Below are positions 53,127 through 62,813 of a stretch of DNA of 64,000 nucleotides, in pieces; within the stretch, counting starts at the first letter, position 1, and each line of letters begins with the position of its first letter. The DNA is taken from assembly GCF_001544755.2 (NCBI RefSeq), contig NZ_FCOF02000019.1:62001-126000 (forward strand), in the 5' to 3' direction. Origin of the DNA: Caballeronia catudaia. Lineage in GTDB: Bacteria; Pseudomonadota; Gammaproteobacteria; Burkholderiales; Burkholderiaceae. The position numbers and the translations under genes were made by a program. Under the pieces are notes generated by a model. The model was not told the DNA's origin. It ran no database searches and worked only from the letters and a program-made list of their open reading frames with translations.

Positions 53127-54044
53127 TCAAGCTGGTGCGGGAGTTCGCCCCAGCCCTGGCCGAGGTTGCTGACGCGGCGCGCACCGTTTGAGGATTTTTT
53201 GCCATCCATTACGGGCACTCGTGGCGTCACGGAGAATGTCGAGATATTCGTCGTGGTCCACACGATCATCGGGCGGCAACGAGGCTTTGGCGTGCTGCTC
53301 TAGCGCCGCTTGTTGTTGCCGGACGCCTGCGCCTAGCGAGACAATCCGGCTGTAGGCCTCGCATGCATAGGCAAACGTCTCGCGCTTGGAGTAGTCGACG
53401 TTAAGGAGATACTCCTTGCGACGGCTCTCGCCTAGGCCGACGGTGGCTCGCTTGCAGTTGTGGAAGACATGTGCTGCTTCGTGCACGACGAAATCTGCGA
53501 ACGGGTCAGTTTCCTCAAAGTACACTATAGAGACGAAGCAGGTCGTCTCTTCACTCAGTCCAACGATGCCTCTCGCCTCTTCCGACAGAACAGGCGCACC
53601 GACACCGGCAAGATAGAGGTTGGCCACTTCCCATGCTGTCGACAACCACCTCTGCTCCGCAAGGACTGCGGCGATATTGTCCGGGGTGAGAAACACGACG
53701 CTGCGAGCAAGCGTGTCCAAGATGATGGAGCGCTCGGCGGCGGGGAACAGTCCGCATACCATCGGCGCGAGCTTGTCGTGTGCCCACGCATGCAAGTCGT
53801 CCGGCAAGCTCACCCGGGTGCGGAAACCGTGCGCTCGCCGGAGTGTCTCTTCCGCCAGCGCAGTCTTCAGACATTGGGTGGCCCGTTGCGCAACGTCGAC
53901 AAAGTTGTTCCCCGGCCAGCCCGCGAAGTTGCTGTCGTAATCACCACTTGCGAGGTAGCGGTGCACCTCGGAGTCGAGCCGCTGCTGCCTGCCAACCTTC
54001 GGGCCCTCACGATCGGGGTCTGGGACATTCGATGGCACTTCCAT
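53127..54044 (-). CDS. Putative HExxH metallopeptidase
   Basis: A 305-residue protein with start at ATG 54044 (MEVPSNVPDPDREGPK); the frame open to 54230 is judged non-coding. The zinc motif HEAAH (His188-Glu189-x2-His192) lies in FADFVVHEAAHVFHNCKR, followed by an acidic downstream stretch that could supply a third ligand (RETFAYACEAYSR with Glu). No signal peptide. A degraded second copy lies at 58885-59110 beyond the KAP gene. Substrate unknown; in island settings such proteins may act as proteases in defence or regulation, which is inference. Confidence 0.55.
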   Translation of the reverse strand: MEVPSNVPDPDREGPKVGRQQRLDSEVHRYLASGDYDSNFAGWPGNNFVDVAQRATQCLKTALAEETLRRAHGFRTRVSLPDDLHAWAHDKLAPMVCGLFPAAERSIILDTLARSVVFLTPDNIAAVLAEQRWLSTAWEVANLYLAGVGAPVLSEEARGIVGLSEETTCFVSIVYFEETDPFADFVVHEAAHVFHNCKRATVGLGESRRKEYLLNVDYSKRETFAYACEAYSRIVSLGAGVRQQQAALEQHAKASLPPDDRVDHDEYLDILRDATSARNGWQKILKRCAPRQQPRPGLGRTPAPA

Positions 54045-54771
54045 ATTCCGAGACTCAGTTGTTGCGCAGGGACGGAGCTCGAACATACCGCGAAATACGC
54101 CGCACTTCAAATTGGTTGCGCGAGACTTCTCCCGGGCGTCTTCAAGGCACGTGGCGTGATACGGTCGAGAGGCCCTGCCGCGGACTGAAGGGGTGAGTGC
54201 GGCTGTTGAATCAGTATCAGCGCAGCCCAAGCGGCCCTGTCCTGATAACCGATGAACCTGCCAGTCATAATTCGCAAAAGAGATCTGTCCGCGAGGAAAT
54301 CTCGCCGTCCATGCGAGCTGTTCAAACGTGGCGGGACGGTTGGAGCGAACTCATCGAGGATGAGGTTCATGGCGACCCATGATGGCGATCATGATGCTAC
54401 AGGTGCGCAACTCCCTGGCACCTTTGTGCGACCGCAAGCGCCATGCGGTCGCCACCGACGGCTTGACACGAATAATTGAGCATGCCGACTCCAAAATAGC
54501 GTATCGCCGGTTCTGACGAGTGGTCGCCTTCCGCTATGCCGGTGCCTTGATGCCACCGCTGATGTCAAGCCGAGAGCGGCGCGGTTAGGCTAGGCAAGCT
54601 CCCCCAAGTGTTCGCCTGCCGCCTCTTTGTATTCGACGATTGAGGTAGGCGACGCCGCGTTCGGAATGTGCTAAAAAGCACGTCGGAATCCTTGACTGGT
54701 CCCGCGAACGGTTTGTGACCCGCGGGCATTCTCCGACTTTTCCGCAAGAATAACGAGACACTAAAATCAAC
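54045..54771. other. Intergenic stretch with one doubtful ORF
   Basis: About 730 bases between the divergent metallopeptidase-like and KAP genes. The - strand frame 54107-54370 (MNLILDEFAPTVPPRLNSSH...) is protein-like and would end close to the metallopeptidase start, but has no ribosome-binding site or known domain. The rest, 54480-54771, shows no coding signal and is the likely promoter region of the KAP gene. Confidence 0.35.
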
Positions 54772-57700
54772 GTGAAAAAAATGCCACCTGCCGAAAGGAT
54801 GCCGTCCGTTCTGGACCGGGAAATCTCGGACACCCAACAAGATGCGTTCGGTCACCGTCACTTCGCGCTAGCGTTGCGCAGCCTGATTGAATCCGAAGGC
54901 CATCCAACACCGTTCAGTATCGGTCTTCTCGGTGGGTGGGGCACAGGCAAGAGCAGTATTAAAGAGTTGTACATGACGGAGTTGAAGAACGACGTCACCA
55001 AACTGTCGGGCGGGACGCGGTCCGAGAAATTTAATTGCATCACCTTCAACGCTTGGCGCTTCGGCGGTCGCGACCAGGACATCAAGCGGGCGCTTCTGCG
55101 TCACGTCTTTCTCGAACTGGGTGGGCACGAGGAAAATCTGCAAGATCGGCTTTTTCGACAGATAAGCCGCGTCACAGAGCAGCCTAAGGCGACGCTCGAT
55201 TATTCCTTGGAAACGCTGCGCTCCTGGCTGCTGCCGCTTCCGGCCTTGTTGCTGATCATGTTCGCATTGATCTTGACACTGGCTGTGGGCAATTGGGCGC
55301 TGGGCGATGGACACGACGCCGTGAAGGCGACTTTAACTCTTTGCGTCTCGGCCCTCTTTGCATATGTACTCAAGCACGTTAAGCCGCCTGAGGTCAAAGC
55401 ATCCTCCGCCATGACTCGTGTCACGCTCCCTAGTACCAGTTCGGAGCAGTATGAGGACATGCTGCTTGCGCAATTGGCTCGATACAAGCAGGGAAAGGAC
55501 CGGTCGCCCGATGGGCGTAACGGAAAAAAGTGTGAACGCCTCGTTGTGTTCGTCGACGACCTCGATCGACTATCGGCCGAAGAAATGGTGCTTGGTCTGG
55601 ACGGCGTTCGAACGTTCATGGAGATCCCGAAGGATCGGCTGCCAGAAGGACTTGGCCTGGTGTTCGTGATTTCCTGTGACGAGGGAAAGATCGCCGATGC
55701 GTTGGCCAAAGGACGCCGTTCCGCCGACCTGCCTGCGACGGTCTTCAATCGTTTCGATGCCCGTCGGTACCTGGACCGGATTTTCCAGTTTCGCCTTGAG
55801 ATTCCACCGCCGCCGCGAAACGATATGCGGGACTTCGCGACTCGCAAGCTAGAAGGTATGAACGGCGCTGCAGCTGACCTTGTAAAGCGCGGCGTTCCTT
55901 TGGCCCCGATTATCGACCGGATGATTCACACGGGTGTGCAGGATCCCCGAAATGCGCTGCAGATCGTCAACGCGTTTGAGCAGGCCTGGTGGCTAGCCAA
56001 GAAACGCGAAGCCGATGGAGTAGGGAGCGATCGAGCAGGTGGTCTGCACGAGGGCGCCGTGACGGACCACCCTATCTCACTTGGCGCGCTCTCGGCCATG
56101 AAGGTGAGTTTCCCGGACTTCTATCGTGAACTTCAAGACGACCCTGAGCTTCTTTTCCATTTCACAGATGTGGTTGTGAGGGGGCAGAGTTTGTCCGAAC
56201 GTCCCGAATCGGTACGGCAAATCCTTGTAGACAAGTATTTGCTGCCTGAGCCTGCCTCAGGTGGCAGCGATTCGACGACTGAGAAAAAGCCACAACTGCG
56301 CTCAGAATATCGGCCGCTTCGCCAGTTCCTTGCGGGGCTTGTTGGAGTCCGGTGGGCTCAGCCTTTGGGGAGCTTGCTCCTTCTTTCGGAGGATCCAGTT
56401 GCTCGACGCTTGGGGCCGAAGATTGCCGCGTTGCGCGACGCTTTCATATCTGGCGACACCGACGGCGTGCTGGAGGGACTGGGAAGGCAGCATGACGCTT
56501 CACCTTTCAGTCTTGAGCAAGCGAAAAACCTGTACAACTTGTTCGAGGACTTGCGGGGAGAGACCGAAGTTCGCCGCACGAGCGGCGCTCGTGTCATTGC
56601 GGATTTGATCGACCGGATTCCAGACCCTCCGCTAACGCAGGTGCTGAATGAGCTGTGTCGCGCACTGGATGAGAGTTCGAATCTGCGTTCACAATTGGGG
56701 CCGACGAGAATTACGGGCTTGCTCTCCAAAGCGGCCGCCTCCGATCAACGCGCCGTGACGTCGCGCCTTGTTGACGACGCTATGGCAAGCGACGGCGATG
56801 TCAGGCTCAGATTGGATTCAGGCCAAATGCCAAATTTGGATGAAGCGTCTGCAATGGTCAAGACCATCGTCAGTCTTTCCATCGACATGCGGGCGAGCGT
56901 AGGTCTCGAAGCAAACGAAGACATTGTCTTCCTTGATTGGTTGTTAGGTCGGAACGTACGTATCGGCAGTTCTTCCAGGCAGCTAGGTTTTGATGAGTTA
57001 GAGGGGTGGCTAGCCATCGATACCGGCCATATCGCCGATTCGCTCGGTCCGCGCTACCCGGAAGCTCTCGCAAGCGAGCTTGAAAAAGTCGAACCAGCAG
57101 TGTTCGATTTGAATACGGCAACGCAGCGCGCGGCTTCCGTATTTGCTTCCCAGATGGCGCTCGGAGAAGAGGCGCGACGGGTAGTGTGGCCAATCCTTGC
57201 TCGTTTTGTGAGCCTTCGACAGCCGGCTGCAGTCCGCATGGCCTGGCAGGCGGCCGTCTCTAACGAGACACTCGCCACAGACAGCGAAATCTCGGGGTTT
57301 GTGAGATCGTTCGCGAGCCGGTTACGAAAGGAGGATGAGAGCGACGATAACGAATTTCACGTTCAAGACGCACCTCCAGAACTTATCAAGCTCTTGGTCG
57401 CTCGGGTTGGGTCTCTTGATGAGGGTGCGCTTGAGAGTCTCGTTGAACTCGCGAAATCATGGAGCCTTGATGAAGACGTTGCCCGATTCGCATGTGATGT
57501 GGTATCTCAACTGCAACGCGCAGACAGCACCGTCGCGTCAGAGGTGCTGAGCAACTGGGCACCGCGAGTCGTTTCGGACTTGCCGATTCCCTGCCTTGTT
57601 CTACTTGCGAAAATGCTACCCGACTGCGACGTGAAGATTGAGGGAGCGGCGGCGAACGCGTTGACGAGTGTCCTTAGTCGGGACCCAATTGGCGATGCCG

Positions 57701-58878
57701 CTGAAATGCGCTACTCAGCATTTGTCGATGAGCTTCCCGATTCGACTTGGGACAAGACCCCATTCAAGGGGCATCTGGACAGTGCACTAGCCAATGTCGC
57801 TAGTCGAAGCGGGAGCGCCAAATACCTTGGTGCCATCTTCCCGTCCGTGGCAAAAACACTCGCGCATGCGACGCCGGCGACCCTCGGCAACTCACTGCAG
57901 CAGCTTTTCCAACAGGCAAAAAATCATCCTGGTCACTACGGTATGCTCCATCGACAAATGGTTGGTCGCTGGCCTTCTCCCACGCCGGCGCTCGCGCCAT
58001 ATGAACCGGTTGCGTTGTTCGATGAAGCTTGTGCTTTTGCGCTTGGACATCCGGCCGCAGCGAGCGATGATGTGCTGGCTTCCATTGCCGACATGTTCGA
58101 TCGTGGGATAGTTGATGCGGATAGGCGCTCACGCATCGTTGATGTCGCGTGCGCGGCGTGGCGGGCCGATCCCAAGTTCGGGTTGCCTTTCATCAAACGA
58201 TACCCGAACTTATCGGTCGAACAGGTCGACGCGTTCGTCAGCACGATAGACGTGCGGCAATCGGAACATATAGCATCTCTCCGCGAGGCATGGGGTGCGG
58301 TTGCTCAACAGATGGAACCTGATGCGCGTCGCGCAGTCACTTTGGCGCTGCTTCGCCGCGGAGCCGTACAGGCAGTTGACGATGCAGATCTCGCGTTGAA
58401 CCTGTGGCTTATGGCGCAGGGTGACGGTGGATTCGCCCTACTTAGGAGCCTTCTGGTCGACGGTGGCATCGCGGACGAACAACGCTCGCGTCTTTGGAGA
58501 CAAACGATTGTTCGGTCGCAAGAATTTGGAAAGAGCGTGCTCATCGACCTGATTCCGCTTGCACTTGCAGTCCCAAACAGTGAGTTGACCTCCACTGCAA
58601 TCTTCGATAGCGAGCGTACGATCAATGAGCTGCTGACAGAGGGCGACTCCCGCTCGTCACTCGCACGAGGTTTGATGAATCGATTCGATGAATTCGGGAC
58701 GGCAACCATCAAAGGCGGCGCTAGCGCAATGGCGAACCGTCTCGTGGGCAACGCTGCGCTGAGCGTGCTTAATGGAAAGAACTTGAGCGAAAGCGACCTG
58801 GAAATCCTGGTCGCTGCATTTGGCCGATCGAAGGAACTGGAGAAATTGAGCAACGCTGTCCGAAAGGGCGTGGATTGA
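54772..58878 (+). CDS. KAP family P-loop NTPase, very large
   Basis: A 1368-residue protein with a KAP NTPase domain at the N-terminus: Walker A GGWGTGKSS (residues 54-62), the family CITFNAWRFGG, two membrane helices inside the NTPase domain (about residues 152-175 and 184-201) and Walker B LVVFVDDLDR (257-266). This inserted membrane hairpin is the hallmark of KAP proteins. The remaining 900 residues are helical and repeat-like (many SLDEGALESLVELAK-type segments), suggesting HEAT-like repeats. Start is GTG 54772, or ATG 54781. Several KAP NTPases take part in phage exclusion or membrane-linked defence; that role is inferred here from the island setting. Confidence 0.85.
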   Translation: MKKMPPAERMPSVLDREISDTQQDAFGHRHFALALRSLIESEGHPTPFSIGLLGGWGTGKSSIKELYMTELKNDVTKLSGGTRSEKFNCITFNAWRFGGRDQDIKRALLRHVFLELGGHEENLQDRLFRQISRVTEQPKATLDYSLETLRSWLLPLPALLLIMFALILTLAVGNWALGDGHDAVKATLTLCVSALFAYVLKHVKPPEVKASSAMTRVTLPSTSSEQYEDMLLAQLARYKQGKDRSPDGRNGKKCERLVVFVDDLDRLSAEEMVLGLDGVRTFMEIPKDRLPEGLGLVFVISCDEGKIADALAKGRRSADLPATVFNRFDARRYLDRIFQFRLEIPPPPRNDMRDFATRKLEGMNGAAADLVKRGVPLAPIIDRMIHTGVQDPRNALQIVNAFEQAWWLAKKREADGVGSDRAGGLHEGAVTDHPISLGALSAMKVSFPDFYRELQDDPELLFHFTDVVVRGQSLSERPESVRQILVDKYLLPEPASGGSDSTTEKKPQLRSEYRPLRQFLAGLVGVRWAQPLGSLLLLSEDPVARRLGPKIAALRDAFISGDTDGVLEGLGRQHDASPFSLEQAKNLYNLFEDLRGETEVRRTSGARVIADLIDRIPDPPLTQVLNELCRALDESSNLRSQLGPTRITGLLSKAAASDQRAVTSRLVDDAMASDGDVRLRLDSGQMPNLDEASAMVKTIVSLSIDMRASVGLEANEDIVFLDWLLGRNVRIGSSSRQLGFDELEGWLAIDTGHIADSLGPRYPEALASELEKVEPAVFDLNTATQRAASVFASQMALGEEARRVVWPILARFVSLRQPAAVRMAWQAAVSNETLATDSEISGFVRSFASRLRKEDESDDNEFHVQDAPPELIKLLVARVGSLDEGALESLVELAKSWSLDEDVARFACDVVSQLQRADSTVASEVLSNWAPRVVSDLPIPCLVLLAKMLPDCDVKIEGAAANALTSVLSRDPIGDAAEMRYSAFVDELPDSTWDKTPFKGHLDSALANVASRSGSAKYLGAIFPSVAKTLAHATPATLGNSLQQLFQQAKNHPGHYGMLHRQMVGRWPSPTPALAPYEPVALFDEACAFALGHPAAASDDVLASIADMFDRGIVDADRRSRIVDVACAAWRADPKFGLPFIKRYPNLSVEQVDAFVSTIDVRQSEHIASLREAWGAVAQQMEPDARRAVTLALLRRGAVQAVDDADLALNLWLMAQGDGGFALLRSLLVDGGIADEQRSRLWRQTIVRSQEFGKSVLIDLIPLALAVPNSELTSTAIFDSERTINELLTEGDSRSSLARGLMNRFDEFGTATIKGGASAMANRLVGNAALSVLNGKNLSESDLEILVAAFGRSKELEKLSNAVRKGVD

Positions 58879-58884
58879 CATTCA

Positions 58885-59110
58885 CTCACTCTGTAGTGGC
58901 CAGGGCGTTCCACTCTTTTTGATAGATATTCGGCTTGGGTTCGCGCTGGTCATACGTTGTAGCGACGCTCTAACCCTCGATGGTCGGCCGCTTGCGGTTG
59001 TGGAACACATTGGCCGCGTGATGGACGATGAAATTCGGATCGTATCGGCCTCGACGAAGTACGGCAGGGAGAAGCAGCGTTTTGCTTCTTCGCGCAATTG
59101 AGAGATAGCC
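58885..59110 (-). pseudogene. Degraded second copy of the HExxH metallopeptidase
   Basis: Two frames on the - strand give pieces related to 53127-54044: LREEAKRCFSLPYFVEAD corresponds to LSEETTCFVSIVYFEETD, then, after a frameshift, DPNFIVHHAANVFHNRKR corresponds to ADFVVHEAAHVFHNCKR. The zinc motif is lost (HHAAN in place of HEAAH). It lies directly downstream of the KAP gene in the same orientation as the intact copy. Confidence 0.65.
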
Positions 59111-59299
59111 ACGAAATCGTGGCGTGGCTAACTCTGCACGTCGCATCATTGGGGCCGCTGCATACTTAACGATGCGCCTCAGCGTCGGGCCGTTCCGGTG
59201 TGCCGATTTTCGACGAGATAATGCAGCACTGGTGCCCGTAGCCAAGTTCGATGTGGTCGCCTCGACACGGGCACCGGGTGTTCGCGCTGCATTGATAGG

Positions 59300-59605
59300 C
59301 TAACATGCGCCGCTTTGCCATACACGCGAGAATTCGCGAACACCGACTGCTGTTCTCAAGCTGGCTGACGCTTCATCTGGCGCCCTTACAGCGATTGCGT
59401 CCACGCCTGCTTGATCCCGCGCTTCGCCAAGCGAAAATGCTTGCACCGCAGAAAGCTGGTGCTCGCAACCTCCGTGAGTTGACTCTGTTGAGCTGCCGAC
59501 GTGATTCACCTGCGATGCGATCGCAAGACTCGTATGCGGCAGCACGAACCCGGCGAACCCGGCGAACAACACCGCGAGCAATCGCTTGAAGTGCTGCCCA
59601 GTCAT
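59300..59605 (-). CDS. Possible exported hypothetical protein
   Basis: A possible 101-residue protein with an N-terminal signal-like segment (KRLLAVLFAGFAGFVLPHTS, about residues 7-26) followed by an Ala site. The rest shows no motif. The ribosome-binding site is weak and the frame lies 21 bases upstream of the end of the GFA gene on the same strand. It may be a real small periplasmic protein or a chance frame. Confidence 0.35.
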   Translation of the reverse strand: MTGQHFKRLLAVLFAGFAGFVLPHTSLAIASQVNHVGSSTESTHGGCEHQLSAVQAFSLGEARDQAGVDAIAVRAPDEASASLRTAVGVREFSRVWQSGAC

Positions 59606-59626
59606 GGAAGCGCTGGAGCAGGCGAA

Positions 59627-60034
59627 CTACGACTGACCTTCACAACCAGGCACGTTATCGAGTTCAGTTAGCCAAGAGAATCGACGCTTCATCCAGATCT
59701 GCCGCGAGGGAGACCCTAGCTCATATCGTTGATTCAGCGCCCCGATTCTCAGTGAATATGTCTGCGGGTTTTCCGCAGCGCAGGCATAAACCGGCCCTCC
59801 GCAGTTCGCGCAGAATGCGTGGATGCGCTTTGCTCCGCTGTCGGAAATTTTTAGGTATTTCCGAGGCGTGCCCGAGACGATTCGGAAGGACCCCGCAGGC
59901 GCCGGGATATTAGCTCGAAAGACCGAGCCGGACTGCCTTTGGCAATCCGCGCAATTACAGATGACCACGTTGCCCGGTTCTACCTCTGCTTCATACTTAA
60001 TCGCACCGCAGTGACATTGACCATCGACTTTCAT
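59627..60034 (-). CDS. GFA family zinc-binding protein
   Basis: A 135-residue protein of the glutathione-dependent formaldehyde-activating (GFA) fold family, starting at ATG 60034 with GGAG upstream. Zinc cysteines are visible: Cys7 and Cys9 (QCHCGAIKYE), the CNCADC group (Cys26-Cys31) and CANCGGP in the second half, followed by GALNQR, the family pattern. The name of the family does not prove a role in formaldehyde metabolism for this member. The longer open frame upstream is not coding. Confidence 0.85.
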   Translation of the reverse strand: MKVDGQCHCGAIKYEAEVEPGNVVICNCADCQRQSGSVFRANIPAPAGSFRIVSGTPRKYLKISDSGAKRIHAFCANCGGPVYACAAENPQTYSLRIGALNQRYELGSPSRQIWMKRRFSWLTELDNVPGCEGQS

Positions 60035-60333
60035 CTTTGCTCCAATGCGAAGTTCGACATGGAATGGCCTTCCGATGGTAACAGCTGCAGCGGCGCCACG
60101 CCCGTGTCTGCTGTCCACCGCCTCTACCGTTCCATTCACATAAGATACCCGCCCTTGCTTACACGTGTGACAGGCGTCAAGAAACGCCCGTGGGAAGTTC
60201 CGTTCAGTGAAACCAATTTCAAAAACATTGACGGTGACGGCCTTAGTGTTTACATTCATGCTCGACGGACCGTAGCGGTGCAAGTACGACGGCTCTTGAC
60301 TGTGGTGAACAGATAAGACGTGTGAGGTTGGGG

Positions 60334-61326
60334 ATGCTTGGAAGGAAGATTGTCCAGATTATTGTCTTGCTGTCGTTGAGTCTAGCCGGGCTCAACAGCG
60401 TGAGGGCGAAGGATTTTCCAGCTCAAACCATCAGATTGCTGGTCGGCTTTGCCGCTGGGGGCGGTACCGACACGATTGCAAGGCTCTATGCTCGCGGCCT
60501 GCAAGAAGAGTTGCATACGACGGTTATTGTCGAGAACAGACCCGGCGCGTCGTCTCTCGTTGCGATCAGAATGCTGATGGCGTCACCGCCCGACGGATAC
60601 ACGCTAATGCTCGCAAGCGGAAGCGCGCTGGCTCAGGGGCCGGGAGTCAGGAAAGACCTGCCTTATGACCCTCTAAAGGATTTCAGTCTCATTTCGATGG
60701 TTGCAACGGCGCCAGGCGTCTTCGTGGTCAGCCCTAAGACAGATATTCATTCCATCGACGATCTCATTGGCTACGCCAAAGCACACCCAGGACAATTGAA
60801 TTTTGGCTCTGCAGGCGTTGGTGCAGCCAGCCATCTTCAAGTCGAGTACCTGAAAAGCGTCGCTGGAATATCGATGACCCATATTCCGTACAGGTCGGAT
60901 CAAGAACTGACTCAGGAAATCGGGATGGGCGATATACAGGTAGGCCTGAGCGTGCCGCAGTTTGTCATTCCTCTTTTGAAGGCTGGGAAATTGAGGGCTA
61001 TTGCAGTCACGGGTAACCATAGGCTGAGCGCATTGCCTGAAGTCCCGAGTCTCGCGGAATCCCACAACGCCTCTTTGCACGGTATCGAAAACTATACGTT
61101 CTACGGAGTCATCGGACCGAAAGGCGTTCCTTCCTCCGTGATTGAGCGTATCAGCGCGGCTGTGAATAAGGTATCGAGTTCTCCGGAAGTAGCCAGCCGG
61201 ATGCGTAATTCGCTCTATTGCGAGCCAGTTTCGGGTGAAACTGCGTACTTTTCCGACTACATGTCCAAAGAAGTCCCGAAATGGCGGAGGCTGGGCCGGT
61301 CCGTCACTGTCGGTGACGGAGGGTAG
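60334..61326 (+). CDS. Bug/TctC family periplasmic solute-binding protein
   Basis: A 330-residue periplasmic binding protein of the Bug/TctC family, which captures carboxylates or other small organic acids for tripartite transporters. Start at ATG 60334, with GAGG upstream; GTG 60322 is possible. Signal peptide residues 1-25 ending VRAKDFP. Family segments: TIRLLVGFAAGGGTDTIARL, VENRPGASSLVA, FGSAGVGAASHLQVEYLK and HIPYRSDQELTQEI. No TctA/TctB membrane partner is nearby, as is common in this bacterial group. It is followed by an IclR regulator, which may control it. Confidence 0.9.
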   Translation: MLGRKIVQIIVLLSLSLAGLNSVRAKDFPAQTIRLLVGFAAGGGTDTIARLYARGLQEELHTTVIVENRPGASSLVAIRMLMASPPDGYTLMLASGSALAQGPGVRKDLPYDPLKDFSLISMVATAPGVFVVSPKTDIHSIDDLIGYAKAHPGQLNFGSAGVGAASHLQVEYLKSVAGISMTHIPYRSDQELTQEIGMGDIQVGLSVPQFVIPLLKAGKLRAIAVTGNHRLSALPEVPSLAESHNASLHGIENYTFYGVIGPKGVPSSVIERISAAVNKVSSSPEVASRMRNSLYCEPVSGETAYFSDYMSKEVPKWRRLGRSVTVGDGG

Positions 61327-61472
61327 GGTCTGCGAAGAGAGCGGGCGCATTCCCGACATCTTGAGCGCGAGGGCGCTCAAGATGTCGGGGTGATCTACGG
61401 GGTGCCTTGTGCGGACACGAAACTTTCGACCATCGCTAAACGATAGGTGCAGCGGTCTTCAGCCGCGTGACT

Positions 61473-62252
61473 ATGACAAACATTGCAAACGAGCCATCTA
61501 CAGCGAACAGAAACATGATGCGGTCTGTTCAGCGCATTCTTGCTGTGTTCGAAAGCTTCAGTTCGGATCGAACCAGCCTGACCTTACAGGAGGTCGCGGA
61601 GCGCATCGAACTGCCGAAGTCGACCGCCTTTCGCATTGTGCAGAGTCTTGAGAAGGCCGGATACCTGGTTCGTCTTGAAGATCAACAATACTGCCTTTCG
61701 TTCAGGTTCACTCGCCTGGCGGGCATGGTCAGGAGCACCTTGGACGTCCGAGCAATCGCTCGACCAATACTAGTTGAACTAGCTCAACAGACAAAGGAAA
61801 CGGTTTCACTGCATACCTTGTCGGGACGAAGCCGTGTTTGCATTGAAGCGTTATCCACGGTGTCGGCGCCGTTGCGAGCTGTTACCCAACCGGGCGAGGA
61901 AACGCCATTGCTCGGTGGTTCGGGCTCGAAGGTTCTTTTAGCCCACATGCCACCGCTCGAATTGACGTCGATCCTGCCGTCGGTGGCCCGCGTTTTGAAC
62001 GTAACAGATGGGGCGCTCATCGCGGAACTTGAGCTGATACGCGCACGTGGTTATGCAGTTTCTCACGGTGAACGGCTTCTCGGCATTTCAGCGGCATCGG
62101 CGCCAATTCGGGATGCAAATCAGGAAGTTCGTTACTGTTTGTCCGTTGCTGCGCCCACCGTAAGATTAAGGGTCAACGAAGACGAGGCCATAAGGCTGGT
62201 CGTGAGTGCGGCCGAAAAGATCTCGCGTCGTTTTGGCGCGCTCTACCAGTAA
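61473..62252 (+). CDS. IclR family transcriptional regulator
   Basis: A 259-residue regulator: N-terminal winged helix (MRSVQRILAVFESFSSDRTS and LTLQEVAERIELPKSTAFRI, residues 15-60) and a C-terminal effector-binding GAF-like domain (SLHTLSGRSRVCIEAL, ARGYAVSHGERLLGISAASA, EVRYCLSVAAPTVRL). Start ATG 61473, or GTG 61467 two codons earlier. IclR regulators usually control adjacent catabolic genes; the Bug-type binding protein upstream and the fatty-acid-type dehydrogenase downstream are the natural targets. Confidence 0.92.
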   Translation: MTNIANEPSTANRNMMRSVQRILAVFESFSSDRTSLTLQEVAERIELPKSTAFRIVQSLEKAGYLVRLEDQQYCLSFRFTRLAGMVRSTLDVRAIARPILVELAQQTKETVSLHTLSGRSRVCIEALSTVSAPLRAVTQPGEETPLLGGSGSKVLLAHMPPLELTSILPSVARVLNVTDGALIAELELIRARGYAVSHGERLLGISAASAPIRDANQEVRYCLSVAAPTVRLRVNEDEAIRLVVSAAEKISRRFGALYQ

Positions 62253-62813
62253 TCAAATTGTCGTTACCGACCCGCTGAAGGTTTGGCGTGCCATCGAAGT
62301 TGCGACCGCATTTGGGCGTTGCCGTCGGAATGACGTGGAGAAAATGTACGAGCGGAGCGTTTCGCAAGCTTTTCGAAAATCACGAATAAGAATCCACGCG
62401 GCGATCCCACAGCCCCTTTCCGGCTCTTCGTTCGCGGTGCAATCCCGCATTGTTCCGTAGCTCGTCCTCCTGCCCGTCACTCTCGGTTCGTTCGGCTCCA
62501 CCCATAGCCGGTGATGCCGCCTCCCACCGCGTCTCAGCGACTTGCAATTCATATCGTGTTGTCAGCCGTCGCCCTGTTTCTCCAAACAAGATATTCCTGT
62601 TTTCGGGTTCCGGCCATCGGAATTAATGCTGTTCAACGGAACGCGTGCTACGATGCACTGAACTTTTCTTCCAAACGGCCAGTGACGGTTCGGAGCTGGA
62701 AATATCGACTTCTGGGGAAGCATCTGCGGCTCGGCTCGCATTCCTCGGCCAAGGGATGTCACGGGATTAGCCGACTCACCGCCAGCGCTTTTTTAATATT
62801 TGAGAGACACCTG
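62253..62813. other. Intergenic region before the hydratase/dehydrogenase gene
   Basis: About 560 bases without a supported gene. Short frames on both strands lack ribosome-binding sites and family patterns. GAGAG at 62802 lies before the ATG at 62814. The long space suits a promoter with regulator binding sites, but I could not identify one. Confidence 0.4.

Noticed and set aside
61467..61472. GTG start two codons before the IclR ATG
   Set aside because: Possible, but no ribosome-binding site distinguishes it, and the ATG was preferred.
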